From contig LGRX02030346.1 of assembly GCA_001247695.2 (NCBI GenBank), positions 22,096 through 86,095 of the forward strand: a stretch of DNA of 64,000 bases. Reading direction: 5' to 3'. Numbering within the stretch: position 1 is the stretch's first letter; every line of letters begins with the position of its first letter. The notes under the pieces are model-generated. The model saw nothing but the letters and a program-made list of their open reading frames with translations, ran no database searches and was not told the DNA's origin. Source of the DNA: Cymbomonas tetramitiformis (Eukaryota; Chlorophyta; Pyramimonadophyceae; Pyramimonadales; Pyramimonadaceae). Made by a program: the position numbers and the translations under genes. Positions 44,444-54,372 of the stretch are shown in pieces.

Positions 44444-45236
44444 CCGCTCCCAGGTGCGCGTCGGACATTGGCCGCGCCGTGGCCACATCAAACAGCACCG
44501 GTCCGACCGCATCCAGCACTGTCACATCCGGGCCGTGAGTAGGTTAGTAGGTAGCCCACGAAGTCATCGTGCAATGCAGACGCCAAGGGATAGGCAGACT
44601 TGGCCACCTTGAACAACACCCTCTGCAGTTTGAGGTGGATGAAAGAGTACCAATTTCCTCCCCCAGCCCCCACTCCCCCCCGGCATGCCAGTAAGTGTGT
44701 CCCGTTGGGATCCCGCTCTCCTCCACAATCGGGGCACTCCTCCACTTGGCCAAGGATGGGCTGCTCCGCATGAAGAATGTGTCGCAGGGCCACCCGGTAT
44801 TCCGCCGAACTGAGCTCCAGGGCTGCTCAAGAAAGCAGGCCCAATGCTGTTGAGGATGCGTTTGTGTGTGAGTGGTTTCCCCCCTCATTTTCGGAGAGGA
44901 ATATATGCACCTTCGGTGCGATAAAGGTGTCGGAAATCGAAAAGGTTATATAATTAATATCTGAATATGAAATCGGTGGTGGGAAAAGATGAAATCGTAA
45001 ATGCCGTGTATAAATTAATATCTGAATATGAAATCAGTCGTGGCTCGTGGGTGAAATCGAAAGACTGTATATAAAATTTGTACCTTGCATAGGATAACGT
45101 GAAATACTGTTTGTATTATAGGTAAATCTTGCGCAAACGATCTATGCGTTGCGCGTATCTTGTGCAGAGATAGACAGATGAGAAGCGGTAGAGAGGCAGG
45201 GGATCGACGGTAGAGTTCAAACTAAATTGACGACGA

Positions 45237-45359
45237 TAAAGGGCAAGTCCTGACAATCTCATCGACTTGTCAAGCTTTTGCTCTTAACTGTCGATCTGAG
45301 CTCACTTTGGGGATCAAGGGGGGACAAGCTAATTGTCAGGAGACAGGACTTGCCCTTTA
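45237..45359. repeat. Inverted repeat, 16-bp arms
   Basis: TAAAGGGCAAGTCCTG at 45237-45252 is perfectly complementary to 45344-45359, with a spacer of about 90 bases. Confidence 0.8.
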
Positions 45360-46245
45360 CAAGTTCGCCAACGTGCGTGAAGACATTTCTAGACAGGCAA
45401 GTCCTCTTGTCCTGACAACTGTGACTGTACCTCATGACAATACCGAATACGCTTCTTTTGTTCGGGCCGAATTTCCGTGCGACTAATTCATGTGTCACAG
45501 AACCCCACTGAACCGTCAGCGGTGCTGGCACCGGGCAGCCGTTGGCAGCTCCTGCGCAAAATGGGAAGATTACCTTCAAATTTTGCTCCGAACAAAGTTC
45601 TCAAAACATATTTTTCTGTGGATATTACCTCACCAACATCCCCTAATAGTGTTGTGTTTTGAGCTTACTACTCCGCGCGCCTAATGACGAAACGCGGAGA
45701 TCAAGCGGTAGACGTGCTTCATGCCGCGAACGAAATGAGCGGATGAAGCGCATCTGCGCGTGTTCAAGTGAAATATATATCAGACAAGGTATCTTCAGTA
45801 GTTAAACGCACTCCCTTGGTCAGAACACCAAGGGAATGGCGTTTCGAGGATGCCGCTCACCGCTCATCGCCACTCGAAGCGGGGACCCCGAGATTCGCTT
45901 CGAGTGACCAAATCTGAGCGGGCAAGTTATCTAGCGCCCGAAATATCTTGTATGAAACATATTTTGGGGCTATCATAGTGCGGATGTTCCTAATCTCTTC
46001 AGTAATTAACACCGCTGAAACAGGGGTTTCACAGTGTTAACACTCGCAGAGTCTTTCTCAAAAGATACTGGCGGGTTTCGATAGCGGCTCAGATGTCACT
46101 GCGATTCGATCTAGCGATCGATGGAGACTCCACGATACTATGTCTGTCATCGCAAGTATAATTCCGTCACAAAAATCGTGTTCATATAAAAATAAACAAA
46201 ACTATAGGCCGCATTGTCAGAGCTTGGTGGCCACTGCAGTGCAGC

Positions 46246-46273
46246 AAGGGGTATAAACTAGTTTATACCCCTT
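46246..46273. repeat. Perfect 28-bp palindrome
   Basis: Arms AAGGGGTATAAACT and complement with no spacer. Confidence 0.9.
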
Positions 46274-46639
46274 GTATAGTGCAGTGAAATTTCATAATAC
46301 CTTGTATAGTGCAGTAGCGTTGTCAGAGCTTGGTAATATTTCTACAGCTGTTGCGATATTCTGCCTGAAAGGAAATTTGTTGCGGCACACTATGGTGCCA
46401 TGAGTGTTTACAGCAGTTTGTCCCGTCACGAACTCTGAGAACGCAGCAACCAAGTAAGTAACGAGTAAATTGTCACAATGAAGTTTTACTGCACGCCACA
46501 GATTGAACTAAATGAGTTATGATATTGTGAAAGTGTCGTGATTCTGGTTGCCGTTTGTGAAAATCAGCAGAATGAAGTAGTCCCATACTTGGTGGTGACT
46601 GTTGCATTACCCAGTATTGCTGAACGAGAGCCCTGCCGA

Positions 46640-47292
46640 CTTCAAGCGTTTCTTACACGTGAATTCACATCTGAAAAGTTACTTTCGAATTTGGCTCGTA
46701 TGCTGGTACAGGTGTTGACTATACCCACTGGAAATATGCCTCGACAAAGACTCCTTGGCCTGTCGGTCTTTGAACTGCTGATCATTAGCATATGTTCCTC
46801 TGCATGTAACTTCCCTCGCCACCCCTCTTCCGTCTCGTTTGTCCCGTCACCTGAGATTTCGGCAGGTCGCATTGTTCTTGAGTTCCAGCCTGCTGCAGTC
46901 CTGTCGGGTGAGAACTGTCTCAACTTATAACAAACTGTATCAGGTGCTTGCAGCTGCTATCTTGCTGTTCGATCTAATCCTTGCAAGCCAAGCTCGGGCT
47001 CAAACTATAAACACCGGTCTCAGATCTCTGTCCTGAGATGCATACTCTGACTCTGTGTCACCCAAACTGAAGATGCTGGTTGCCATGCCCGTTTGTGGCG
47101 CCACAGCTTCAGATTGCTCTTCTCGATCTGCACGCCACTCTCGAGTGTGTTTTCTTAACGTGCGTGTTGTGCCTCGTTTTTTTGCATCCCCACAGCTTGC
47201 TGAGGTCTTCGCAGTTCAGCTGCTGTTCGCAGTGGTACTCTACCAGGCCTGTGGTGGACCTACTGGATTGACCTGGCCTATTTTGAGAGGCT
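46640..47292 (-). pseudogene. Decayed fragment of the 52-64-kb LINE family
   Basis: The minus-strand stretch 47290-47120 reads SRSTTGLVEYHCEQQLNCED and then LSKLWG, closely matching SRSTRGLVEYHCTARMNCTD LDKLWG in the LINE region after the reverse transcriptase (about 56960-56890). Farther on (46830-46640) a frame with TDRPRSLCRGIFP is weakly similar to the next part. Stops and frameshifts are frequent. It shows that the LINE family had other copies nearby. Confidence 0.6.
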
Positions 47293-47555
47293 TCTTCTAT
47301 GTAGTGGACTAGCTCTCACCCCATGTCCAATAGTACTCTCACGCCCGTTTCGTTATTATCTTGTTCTTGCGTGTTCCTTGCATGCATGATTGTGGCAGCT
47401 AAATAGCTCGTTAGTTTACCCCGATTGTGCGTCCGGGGTAACTCTGCCCGTGGTGTTTCTCCTCATATATTTACCATCAAGGTCTTGTGAGCCTATAAGC
47501 CAGTTTACGCAACAGTTACTAGAAAAAAGAAAAAGAGAAAAGGAGGGGAAAAAAA

Positions 47556-47573
47556 CACGCCCTTTTGGGCGTG
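47556..47573. other. Hairpin CACGCCC-TTTT-GGGCGTG
   Basis: A 7-bp stem after a purine-rich run, present in each tandem unit (again near 49344 and 51133). The LINE 3' end has a similar hairpin (51930-51944) next to an A/G-rich run. Confidence 0.7.
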
Positions 47574-47954
47574 TGAGTATATTACACGTTCCAAGTTACT
47601 AGATCTTGAGTCATAGCTAGGCAGTTTAACTTTTAGGTTGAGCTTGTGAGGGCCAGATAAGTTTGAGACGGATGCACAAGACCGTCACTTGTGAAATTAT
47701 TGTAACCAACGCGCCGGCTAAAGGATACCAGATGTGGAAGTTTCTTTTGCACAAACAATTGATTTACCAAAAGGCACACTGCTGACATTTCATTAAAAGT
47801 AACTTTCTTCGTACATGCTTTGATATGCTCTTCTAGGTGTGTGAGAGAAAAAATCTCGTTTGGAATACGTGGACTCTTGTAAAGTCACAGGTGCTTGGTT
47901 AGCATTTTCCTCTTGTGCTCGTATATGGTACTCGTGTTCCCGAACACCGTCTGT

Positions 47955-48262
47955 TTGCTTCACAGTCACCCTCCTCGCGCCCCCCCCTTTGGCTCTTCTT
48001 TGCTTCACAGTCACACTCCTTGCCCCTCCCCTTTGGCTCTTCTTGCTTCACAGTCACACTCCTTGCCCCTCCCCCTTGGCACTTCCTTGCTTCACAGTCA
48101 CCCTCCTTGCCCCTCCCTCCCTTTGGCGCTTCTTTGCTTCACAGTCACCCTCCTCGCGCGCCCCCCTTTGGCTCTTCTTGCTTTACAGTCACACTCCTTG
48201 CCCCTCCCCCTTTGGCTCTTCTTGCTTCACAGTCACCCTCCTTGCCCCTCCCCCTTTGGCTC
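47955..48262 (+). repeat. Minisatellite, about 40-bp unit, unit 1
   Basis: About eight repeats of CTTCACAGTCACCCTCCTTG plus CCCCTCCCCCTTTGGCTCTT. The counterpart in unit 2 is 49743-50055. The strong pyrimidine bias and open frames in all phases argue that it is non-coding. Confidence 0.88.
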
Positions 48263-48529
48263 TTTGCCCCTTAGAAAATGAGAAAGATGGGAAAATTAGA
48301 AGATGAGATTTGAGAAATTCTTCTAAGGGGCAAGCAAATGCTCACGGAGACCGAGATGCTCCCTACAACAATAATAATTATTCACTGACACACAGTCGCC
48401 CATCTATCGCACGTGGCACTCGGGTTTTGAATGCCATGGTGCTAGCAATGGCTGAACTGTGACTGCGGCGTGATTGCACAGCGTGCACGACCTATCGGCC
48501 TACCCTCTACAGTTGTGAATTTCCGCAAC

Positions 48530-48865
48530 ACAGGGCTGCGCCTGCCCTATACATCCAACGGCTCTGCAAAACCCCCACAACTCGTGGTTGTGGCTGTCCT
48601 GCATATCCGACGGCTCTAAGAGACCCCTGCGTCACAAGGCTGTCCCTGTCCTACGCATCTGACGGCTCTGGGGAACCCCCTTAACACAGGGCTGCGCCTG
48701 CCTTATGCATCCGACGGCTCTGCAAAACCCCCACAACACATGGCTGTCCCTGCCCCCTACGCATCCGACGGCTCTGCAAACCCCCCACAACACATGGCTG
48801 TCCCTGCCCCCTACGCATCCGACGGCTCTGCAAAACCCCCACAACACACGGCTGTCCCTGCCCCA
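48530..48865 (+). repeat. Minisatellite, about 55-bp unit, unit 1
   Basis: About six repeats around GCATCCGACGGCTCTGCAAA and CACATGGCTGTCCCTGCCCC. Counterpart 50318-50655. Confidence 0.88.
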
Positions 48866-48950
48866 TTGAAATGCGTACCCTACTGTGATCGCCCGTGACA
48901 CAACACAAACAACGCAGGCAAGGGAAAGTGACACGGCTATCCGCTTGCAG

Positions 48951-49262
48951 GTACCGCGACAACTGGATGCTCCGGATCTGACGTGAATACTACAATCACG
49001 CTGACCACAGTGAGCTTCGGAGAGGAGATGTCATGGGACCTGGGCCATGGATGCCAGTCCTTAGGGCCGGGGAACTACTCCTCCAACTCTCAGTACACTC
49101 AGCAATGTTGTCTGCCGAGCAACACTGAAATAGCGGTGCATTGCTACGACTCCTATGGTGACGGCTGGCACGGTGGATATCTCATGATTGGTCAAACCCA
49201 AGCGTGCCGGAACTTTACTAATGGGACAACGTATGCCGCGGATGTCATCACTGTACAAGGAG
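48951..49262 (+). CDS. Exon encoding a YGDGW domain, copy 1
   Basis: A 312-base stretch is bounded by a splice acceptor CCGCTTGCAG (to 48950) and donor GAG/GTGAGG (49263). The reading frame (phase 1 at both ends) encodes about 104 residues: Cys-rich, with ITLTTVSFGEEMSWDLGHGC, a CCLP, and CYDSYGDGWHGGYLMI, then a terminal Val-rich strand. This pattern (beta strands, Cys pairs, D-YGDGW-GG) occurs in secreted or surface proteins of many algae and protists; the biochemical role is not known. Because the exon is symmetric, joining it to its duplicate keeps frame (GGA G/GT ACC). The rest of the gene was not found in the window. It could alternatively be a short intronless frame (ATG 48983 to TAG 49273), but the splice-site context favours an exon. 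Confidence 0.7.
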
Positions 49263-49301
49263 GTGAGGCATAGGTGTCGTTGCACTTCCAATGTCCTTTC
49301 T

Positions 49302-51090
49302 AGTTACTAGAAAAAAGAAAAAGAGAAAAGGAGGGGAAAAAAACACGCCCTTTTGGGCGTGTGAGTATATTACACGTTCCAAGTTACTAGATCTTGAGTC
49401 ATAGCTAGGCAGTTTAACTTTTAGGTTGAGCTTGTTAGGGCCAGATAAGTTTGAGACGGATGCACAAGACCGTCACTTGTGAAATTATTGTAACTAACGC
49501 GCCGGCTAAAGGATACCAGATGTGGAAGTTTCTTTTGCACAAACAATTGATTTATCAAAAGGCACACTGCTGACATTTCATTAAAAGTAACTTTCTTCGT
49601 GCATGCTTTGATATGCTCTTCTAGGTGTGTGAGAGAAAAAATCTCGTTTGGAATACGTGGACTCTTGTAAAGTCACAGGTGCTTGGTTAGCATTTTCCTC
49701 TTGTGCTCGTATATGGTACTCGTGTTCCCGAACACCGTCTGTTTGCTTCACAGTCACCCTCCTCGCGCCCCCCCCTTTGGCTCTTCTTTGCTTCACAGTC
49801 ACACTCCTTGCCCCTCCCCCCTTTGGCTCTTCTTGCTTCACAGTCACACTCCTTGCCCCTCCCCTTGGCACTTCCTTGCTTCACAGTCACCCTCCTTGCC
49901 CCTCCCTCCCTTTGGCGCTTCTTTGCTTCACAGTCACCCTCCTCGCGCGCCCCCTTGGCTCTTCTTGCTTTACAGTCACACTCCTTGCCCCTCCCCCTTT
50001 GGCTCTTCTTGCTTCACAGTCACCCTCCTTGCCCCTCCCCCCCTTTGGCTCTTTGCCCCTTAGAAAATGAGAAAGATGGGAAAATTAGAAGATGAGATTT
50101 GAGAAATTCTTCTAAGGGGCAAGCAAATGCTCACGGAGACCGAGATGCTCCCTACAACAATAATAATTATTCACTGACACACAGTCGCCCATCTATCGCA
50201 CGTGGCACTCGGGTTTTGAATGCCATGGTGCTAGCAATGGCTGAACTGTGACTGCGGCGTGATTGCACAGCGTGCACGACCTATCGGCCTACCCTCTACA
50301 GTTGTGAATTTCCGCAACACAGGGCTGCGCCTGCCCTATACATCCAACGGCTCTGCAAAACCCCCACAACTCGTGGTTGTGGCTGTCCTGCATATCCGAC
50401 GGCTCTAAGAAACCCCTGCGTCACAGGGCTGTCCCTGTCCTACGCATCTGACGGCTCTGGGGAACCCCCCCTTAACACAGGGCTGCGCCTGCCTTATGCA
50501 TCCGACGGCTCTGCAAAACCCCACAACACATGGCTGTCCCTGCCCCCTACGCATCCGACGGCTCTGCAAAACCCCACAACACATGGCTGTCCCTGCCCCC
50601 TACGCATCCGACGGCTCTGCAAAACCCCCACAACACACGGCTGTCCCTGCCCCATTGAAATGCGTACCCTACTGTGATCGCCCGTGACACAACACAAACA
50701 ACGCAGGCAAGGGAAAGTGACACGGCTATCCGCTTGCAGGTACCGCGACAACTGGATGCTCCGGATCTGACGTGAATACTACAATCACGCTGACCACAGT
50801 GAGCTTCGGAGAGGAGATGTCATGGGACCTGGGCCATGGATGCCAGTCCTTAGGGCCGGGGAACTACTCCTCCAACTCTCAGTACACTCAGCAATGTTGT
50901 CTGCCGAGCAACACTGAAATAGCGGTGCATTGCTACGACTCCTATGGTGACGGCTGGCACGGTGGATATCTCATGATTGGTCAAACCCAAGCGTGCCGGA
51001 ACTTTACTAATGGGACAACGTATGCCGCGGATGTCATCACTGTACAAGGAGGTGAGGCATAGGTGTCGTTGCACTTCCAATGTCCTTTCT
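49302..51090. repeat. Tandem segmental duplication, unit 2 (1,789 bp)
   Basis: Second copy, differing by a few substitutions and small indels in the minisatellites. Confidence 0.95.
50740..51051 (+). CDS. Exon encoding a YGDGW domain, copy 2
   Basis: Identical in protein sequence and splice borders to the exon at 48951-49262, 1,789 bases downstream. If both exons are used, the protein has two adjacent copies of the domain. The third, partial unit ends before its exon, so no third copy is present. Confidence 0.7.
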
Positions 51091-51444
51091 AGTTACTAGA
51101 AAAAAGAAAAAGAGAAAAGGAGGGGAAAAAAACACGCCCTTTTGGGCGTGTGAGTATATTACACGTTCCAAGTTACTAGATCTTGAGTCATAGCTAGGCA
51201 GTTTAACTTTTAGGTTGAGCTTGTTAGGGCCAGATAAGTTTGAGACGGATGCACAAGACCGTCACTTGTGAAATTATTGTAACTAACGCGCCGGCTAAAG
51301 GATACCAGATGTGGAAGTTTCTTTTGCACAAACAATTGATTTACCAAAAGGCACACTGCTGACATTTCATTAAAAGTAACTTTCTTCGTACATGCTTTGA
51401 TATGCTCTTCTAGGTGTGTGAGAGAAAAAATCTCGTTTGGAATA
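51091..51444. repeat. Tandem segmental duplication, partial unit 3
   Basis: First 354 bases of the unit; similarity stops at CTCGTTTGGAATA. Confidence 0.93.
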
Positions 51445-51906
51445 TTTTTTCTAGGCTGACACACAGCTTCTAGGGATAATACACAGCTTCAACGCAAATG
51501 TTCGAGTCTCTTGGGATAGGTGAGGTGGGAACGCAAAAGAACAGAGCTGAGGAATTCCGTATAATGGATTTTCTAAATGCACAGTGTGTGAATACACAGA
51601 TCTGTCACATCTCAATCTGACGGTCCAGGAAACCCTTGGGGAACTACTGCTCGATCTAGGGTGCAGAAAGGTGTAACTTGGAATGCAGTGGATTTTTAGT
51701 GGTTTGTTCTCGTTCAAAAATCACTGGGCCCTATGACACATTGACACACTAGTGACAGCCTGCCAGTCAGTGACGGTTCAAAGACTGTGCCAATGTATAT
51801 AACGACCTCGAGTTGTCGGGGCCTCAGCTCTGTTGCTTTTGCTGTTTTGCAAAAGAAACTTCACAAAAAATATTCTGCTGAATATTTTCTATGTGACACG
51901 CTGCAA
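51445..51906. other. Unassigned stretch between tandem units and LINE
   Basis: No gene recognised. Short palindromic words occur near 51860-51890 (AATATTCTGCTGAATATT). Confidence 0.5.
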
Positions 51907-51929
51907 AAGAAAAAGAAAAAGAAAAAACC

Positions 51930-52001
51930 ACGCCCGTCGGGCGTATGAGTAAATTAATTTCCCCGGCCCTACTCTGGGCCGGACCGCCACAAGTGGCGGT
52001 C
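51930..52001 (-). terminator. Three consecutive hairpins in the LINE 3' UTR
   Basis: ACGCCCGTCGGGCGT (51930-51944), CCGGCCC-TACTCT-GGGCCGG (51963-51982) and GACCGCCAC-AA-GTGGCGGTC (51982-52001), placed between the last stop codon and the T/C-rich 3' end on the minus strand. They may be the RNA structure recognised by the RT. Confidence 0.65.
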
Positions 52002-52014
52002 TTAAAGGTACAAT

Positions 52015-53163
52015 TTACACGGGGTGGTTTTCATCTTTTTCATCCTCTTGCTTTTCTTGTCTGAGTCTTCTGTATAGCTGGTAGGTGCTGTGTGCGTAGT
52101 TCACAGTCAGGTCGTGTATCCTTTGTAGTGCCTGCGTGGCCTCTTTTCTATTGAGTCCAAGTTGCTCGAGTATGTCTTTGTTGTGTTTGTACACCGTGCC
52201 TGTCCTGCCCACCGCGAAGACGTGGAGTTTGGCACGGAATCCGTGTCTACGTAGCAGTTGTAGCAGTGGTCCGTATTTCATGTAATTTTCCAAGAGCTTG
52301 GGTCCCCATTTTTCGTCGTCGGTGTGGGCCACCTCAATGAGGTGTAGGTTTTTGACTCTTGCTGGTGCTTCCTGTTGTGTGCATTCCCACCCGTCCTCTA
52401 GGTCTTCCAAGCCCTCTATCATGACTATGTCTACAAAGCTAGGTATGGTGTCGGGCCCATCATGCCTGCCTGGGTTGTTCTTTCCGTCATGTCGGCATTG
52501 CCCTCTGGTGAGTATGTAATTCGGGAGTACTCTTGGCTTAACCCCTGGGTCCCTCTTTTTTCCGGTGTAGGCGAGGACTTTGCACCCTCCTTTCCTATGG
52601 TGGTCAAGTATGTGTTTCAGTTCGTCCGCGTGGGCGTATGCCCTGTCCGAGAACATTCCTCGCATTTGTGGGTTGTTGCATCCACCTAGGGCGTGCCCTA
52701 CTCTCATGAGGAAGCCTTTTGCGTAATCCACCCCTTTGTGTCCTTCCAGGGTGAACTTTCCGCTCCCTCCGACTGAGTTTTTCGCCGTCTCGTAGTCTTG
52801 TGCTGGCAGTATTCTCAGTCTGCATTTGAGTATTGTTTTTCGTGCCGCATAGGTGGCTCGTTTCCAGAAGCCGTTGGCTATGTTGTGTAGTGGTTTGTCT
52901 CCCTTGAGGTGCCCCATTGTTTTGTTCAGCCAGTGTTCGGTGGCCTTGCCCTCTTGGACCAGGGGGGCGTTCCTGTTTCTCATCCTGTTGTGTGTCATGT
53001 CGTGCTTTCGTTGGTTCCATCTTGTTCTGGGCATCGGGTCCTCCATCATCGCATGGACTCTGGACTCCTCCGTGACCCGGTCATGGTGAGCTTGTCTTTC
53101 ATTTGCCGGCTTCTCTTGAGGCGCTTCCCGCTGTTCAATGAGTTCATTGAGCATCCCAAAATT
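52015..53163 (-). CDS. LINE restriction-like endonuclease (PD-(D/E)XK) end
   Basis: 379 codons from the Met at 53154. After a basic helical stretch there is a Cys/His-containing part (GGCNNPQM, DELKHILDHH, GGCKVL), then GPDTIPSFVDIV (P234, D235), LHLIEVAHTDDEKW (E274), NYMKYGPLLQLL (K293) and VFAVGRTGTVYKHN. PD, an IEV strand and a later KY are the layout of the restriction-like endonuclease at the C-terminus of R2/Dualen-type LINEs. Together with the APE domain upstream this gives the element two endonucleases. Confidence 0.65.
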   Translation of the reverse strand, partial: NFGMLNELIEQREAPQEKPANERQAHHDRVTEESRVHAMMEDPMPRTRWNQRKHDMTHNRMRNRNAPLVQEGKATEHWLNKTMGHLKGDKPLHNIANGFWKRATYAARKTILKCRLRILPAQDYETAKNSVGGSGKFTLEGHKGVDYAKGFLMRVGHALGGCNNPQMRGMFSDRAYAHADELKHILDHHRKGGCKVLAYTGKKRDPGVKPRVLPNYILTRGQCRHDGKNNPGRHDGPDTIPSFVDIVMIEGLEDLEDGWECTQQEAPARVKNLHLIEVAHTDDEKWGPKLLENYMKYGPLLQLLRRHGFRAKLHVFAVGRTGTVYKHNKDILEQLGLNRKEATQALQRIHDLTVNYAHSTYQLYRRLRQEKQEDEKDENHPV

Positions 53164-53607
53164 TTACTCGTCATTGTGTTCCTCTTGGGTCACTTCAAGT
53201 CTCTCCGCGAGTTCGTTGAGTTCCTCAAATGATTCTTCCCCCTCATAGGGTTGGGGTGGTGTCTCTGCGGGTCTGGGGTCGCTTCCTTGAGTGGGGTCCG
53301 TTCTGCCCTCTGTTTCCCAGCATTCTTGTTGCTCCTGCATGTCTCGCATAAGGAGCATCTCTTCATCCTCCCTTTGTTCCATCATGGCTTTTATTTGCCT
53401 GTCTTCTTCATCTCTGGTCTGGTTGGCTTGTTGCTGCTGGTTGGGCATTGGGTCCCGTATTGTTGCTTGCTCCTCTTCAGTTTGTTGTGCTTGGTCATGG
53501 TGCGCTTCCCACCTGAAAATGTGCTCTGTTTTCAGTTGGTGAGTCCAGGTTGTGGGTTCTCCCTGGAGTTCGGTCATTTTTGCTGAAAGTCTGCTGTTTC
53601 CCTGGGC
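53164..53607 (-). pseudogene. LINE acidic linker
   Basis: Same frame as RNase H and the endonuclease; rich in Glu and Gln (for example MMEQREDEEMLLMRDMQEQQ). Ends at an in-frame TAA (53164-53166). A spacer between domains rather than a separate gene. Confidence 0.6.
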
Positions 53608-54372
53608 TTACCGTTCACGGAGTAGTGTAGTTACATATTTTTGTACTGCGAGCTTTCCTTTTAGCTCTCTGCTGTCCGAGTCCCCGTCTGGTACCATGGG
53701 TTTGACTTTTATTGTTTCGTCATTATCCCATGCTTCCGTGAGGGTCCCTGTAGTGCAGGCTTGCTTGGCTGCCTCGTCGGCTTTTTCGTTTCCCGCAATT
53801 CCCGTGTGTGCCTTGACTTTCAGTAGTGAGACGGTGTGCCCCGCTGCTACCAATGCCTCAATGTTGACCAGTATGGCATACAGGAGGTCCCTTTGCCGGT
53901 GGTGTTCCATGCTGTGGGGTTTCGTTCTCATGCTCTCCAGTTGTCTAATGGAATTGGCACTGTCCGTGCAAATGGTGAGTCCTTTGCCACTTGGTGGCGG
54001 CGGGAGTGTCACTGCTTTTTGTATCGCAAGAAGCTCGGCTCTGTTCACCTCTTGGTCCTCACCTTCCCACCGAATCATGTGGGCCTCTCCTACCCCTGAC
54101 CTGGGGTCCCATACTGCGGCTCCTGAGGCCCATTCTTTGCCTCCTTCTTCTGTTTCAATCTCTCTTTTGCTTCCGTCCGTGTATAGGTACGAGGTTGCCT
54201 CGTGTGCCCTTTGAGGGGAGGGGTATGTCAGTTGGGCTGGCGTGTCACTCGGGGCTAGGTCCCTGGGGTCCTCTGTTCGGTCTCTTGCCAGTTCCCATCT
54301 TCTCCCTTGGACCCCCGGTTCGTGTTCGGGCCGGGGTGTCTGACAACTTTTGACCTCGCTACCTTGTCCCAT
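53608..54372 (-). pseudogene. LINE RNase H domain
   Basis: 254-codon frame with a complete RNase H1-type set: YTDGSK (D66), NRAELLAIQKA (E113), ICTDSANS (D137), KAHTGIAGNEKADEAAK (H189, D199). It would remove RNA from the RNA-DNA hybrid during reverse transcription. It is joined to the previous domain by a frameshift in the overlap (54255-54372) and ends at an in-frame TAA (53608-53610), beyond which the same frame stays open. Confidence 0.88.

Larger units (their letters stand above)
42650..44888 (-). pseudogene. LINE C-terminal relic split by element H
   Basis: Read on the minus strand, 44888-44449 and 42757-42650 belong together once element H and one CCGCT copy are discounted. The first part shows ALRHILHAEQ, then a zinc motif C-X2-C-X7-to-8-H-X3-C (CPDCGGERDPNGTHLLAC). 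After a one-base frameshift near 44535 comes PDVTVLDAV and FDVATARPMSDAHLG. The part beyond H continues with an Ala/Lys-rich helix (AAAKKVEESKVATYW) and HFRPL. The order zinc finger, then PDV...DV...K resembles the restriction-like endonuclease end of site-specific LINEs. It is not closely related to the LINE at 52-64 kb. Reverse transcriptase is not visible upstream. Confidence 0.6.
44889..46639. other. Non-coding stretch with inverted repeats
   Basis: No convincing gene. It contains two ATTAATATCTGAATATGAAATC words (44950, 45010), an inverted repeat at 45237-45359, a palindrome at 46246-46273, and paired CTTGTATAGTGCAGT words (46271, 46302). Confidence 0.5.
47514..49301. repeat. Tandem segmental duplication, unit 1 (1,788 bp)
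   Basis: The unit begins AGTTACTAGAAAAAAGAAAA and is nearly identical to 49302-51090. It contains two minisatellites and one YGDGW exon. Confidence 0.95.

Noticed and set aside
47860..48306. 148-codon frame over the pyrimidine-rich minisatellite
   Set aside because: All three frames are open because the repeat lacks stops; the array is intronic or intergenic.
48632..48934. Minus-strand 100-codon repeat frame
   Set aside because: A by-product of the 55-bp minisatellite.
51907..51930. Polypyrimidine tract plus CAG on the minus strand as a splice acceptor
   Set aside because: Fits a splice site by sequence, but it sits at the LINE 3' end and no exon follows; read as the LINE tail.
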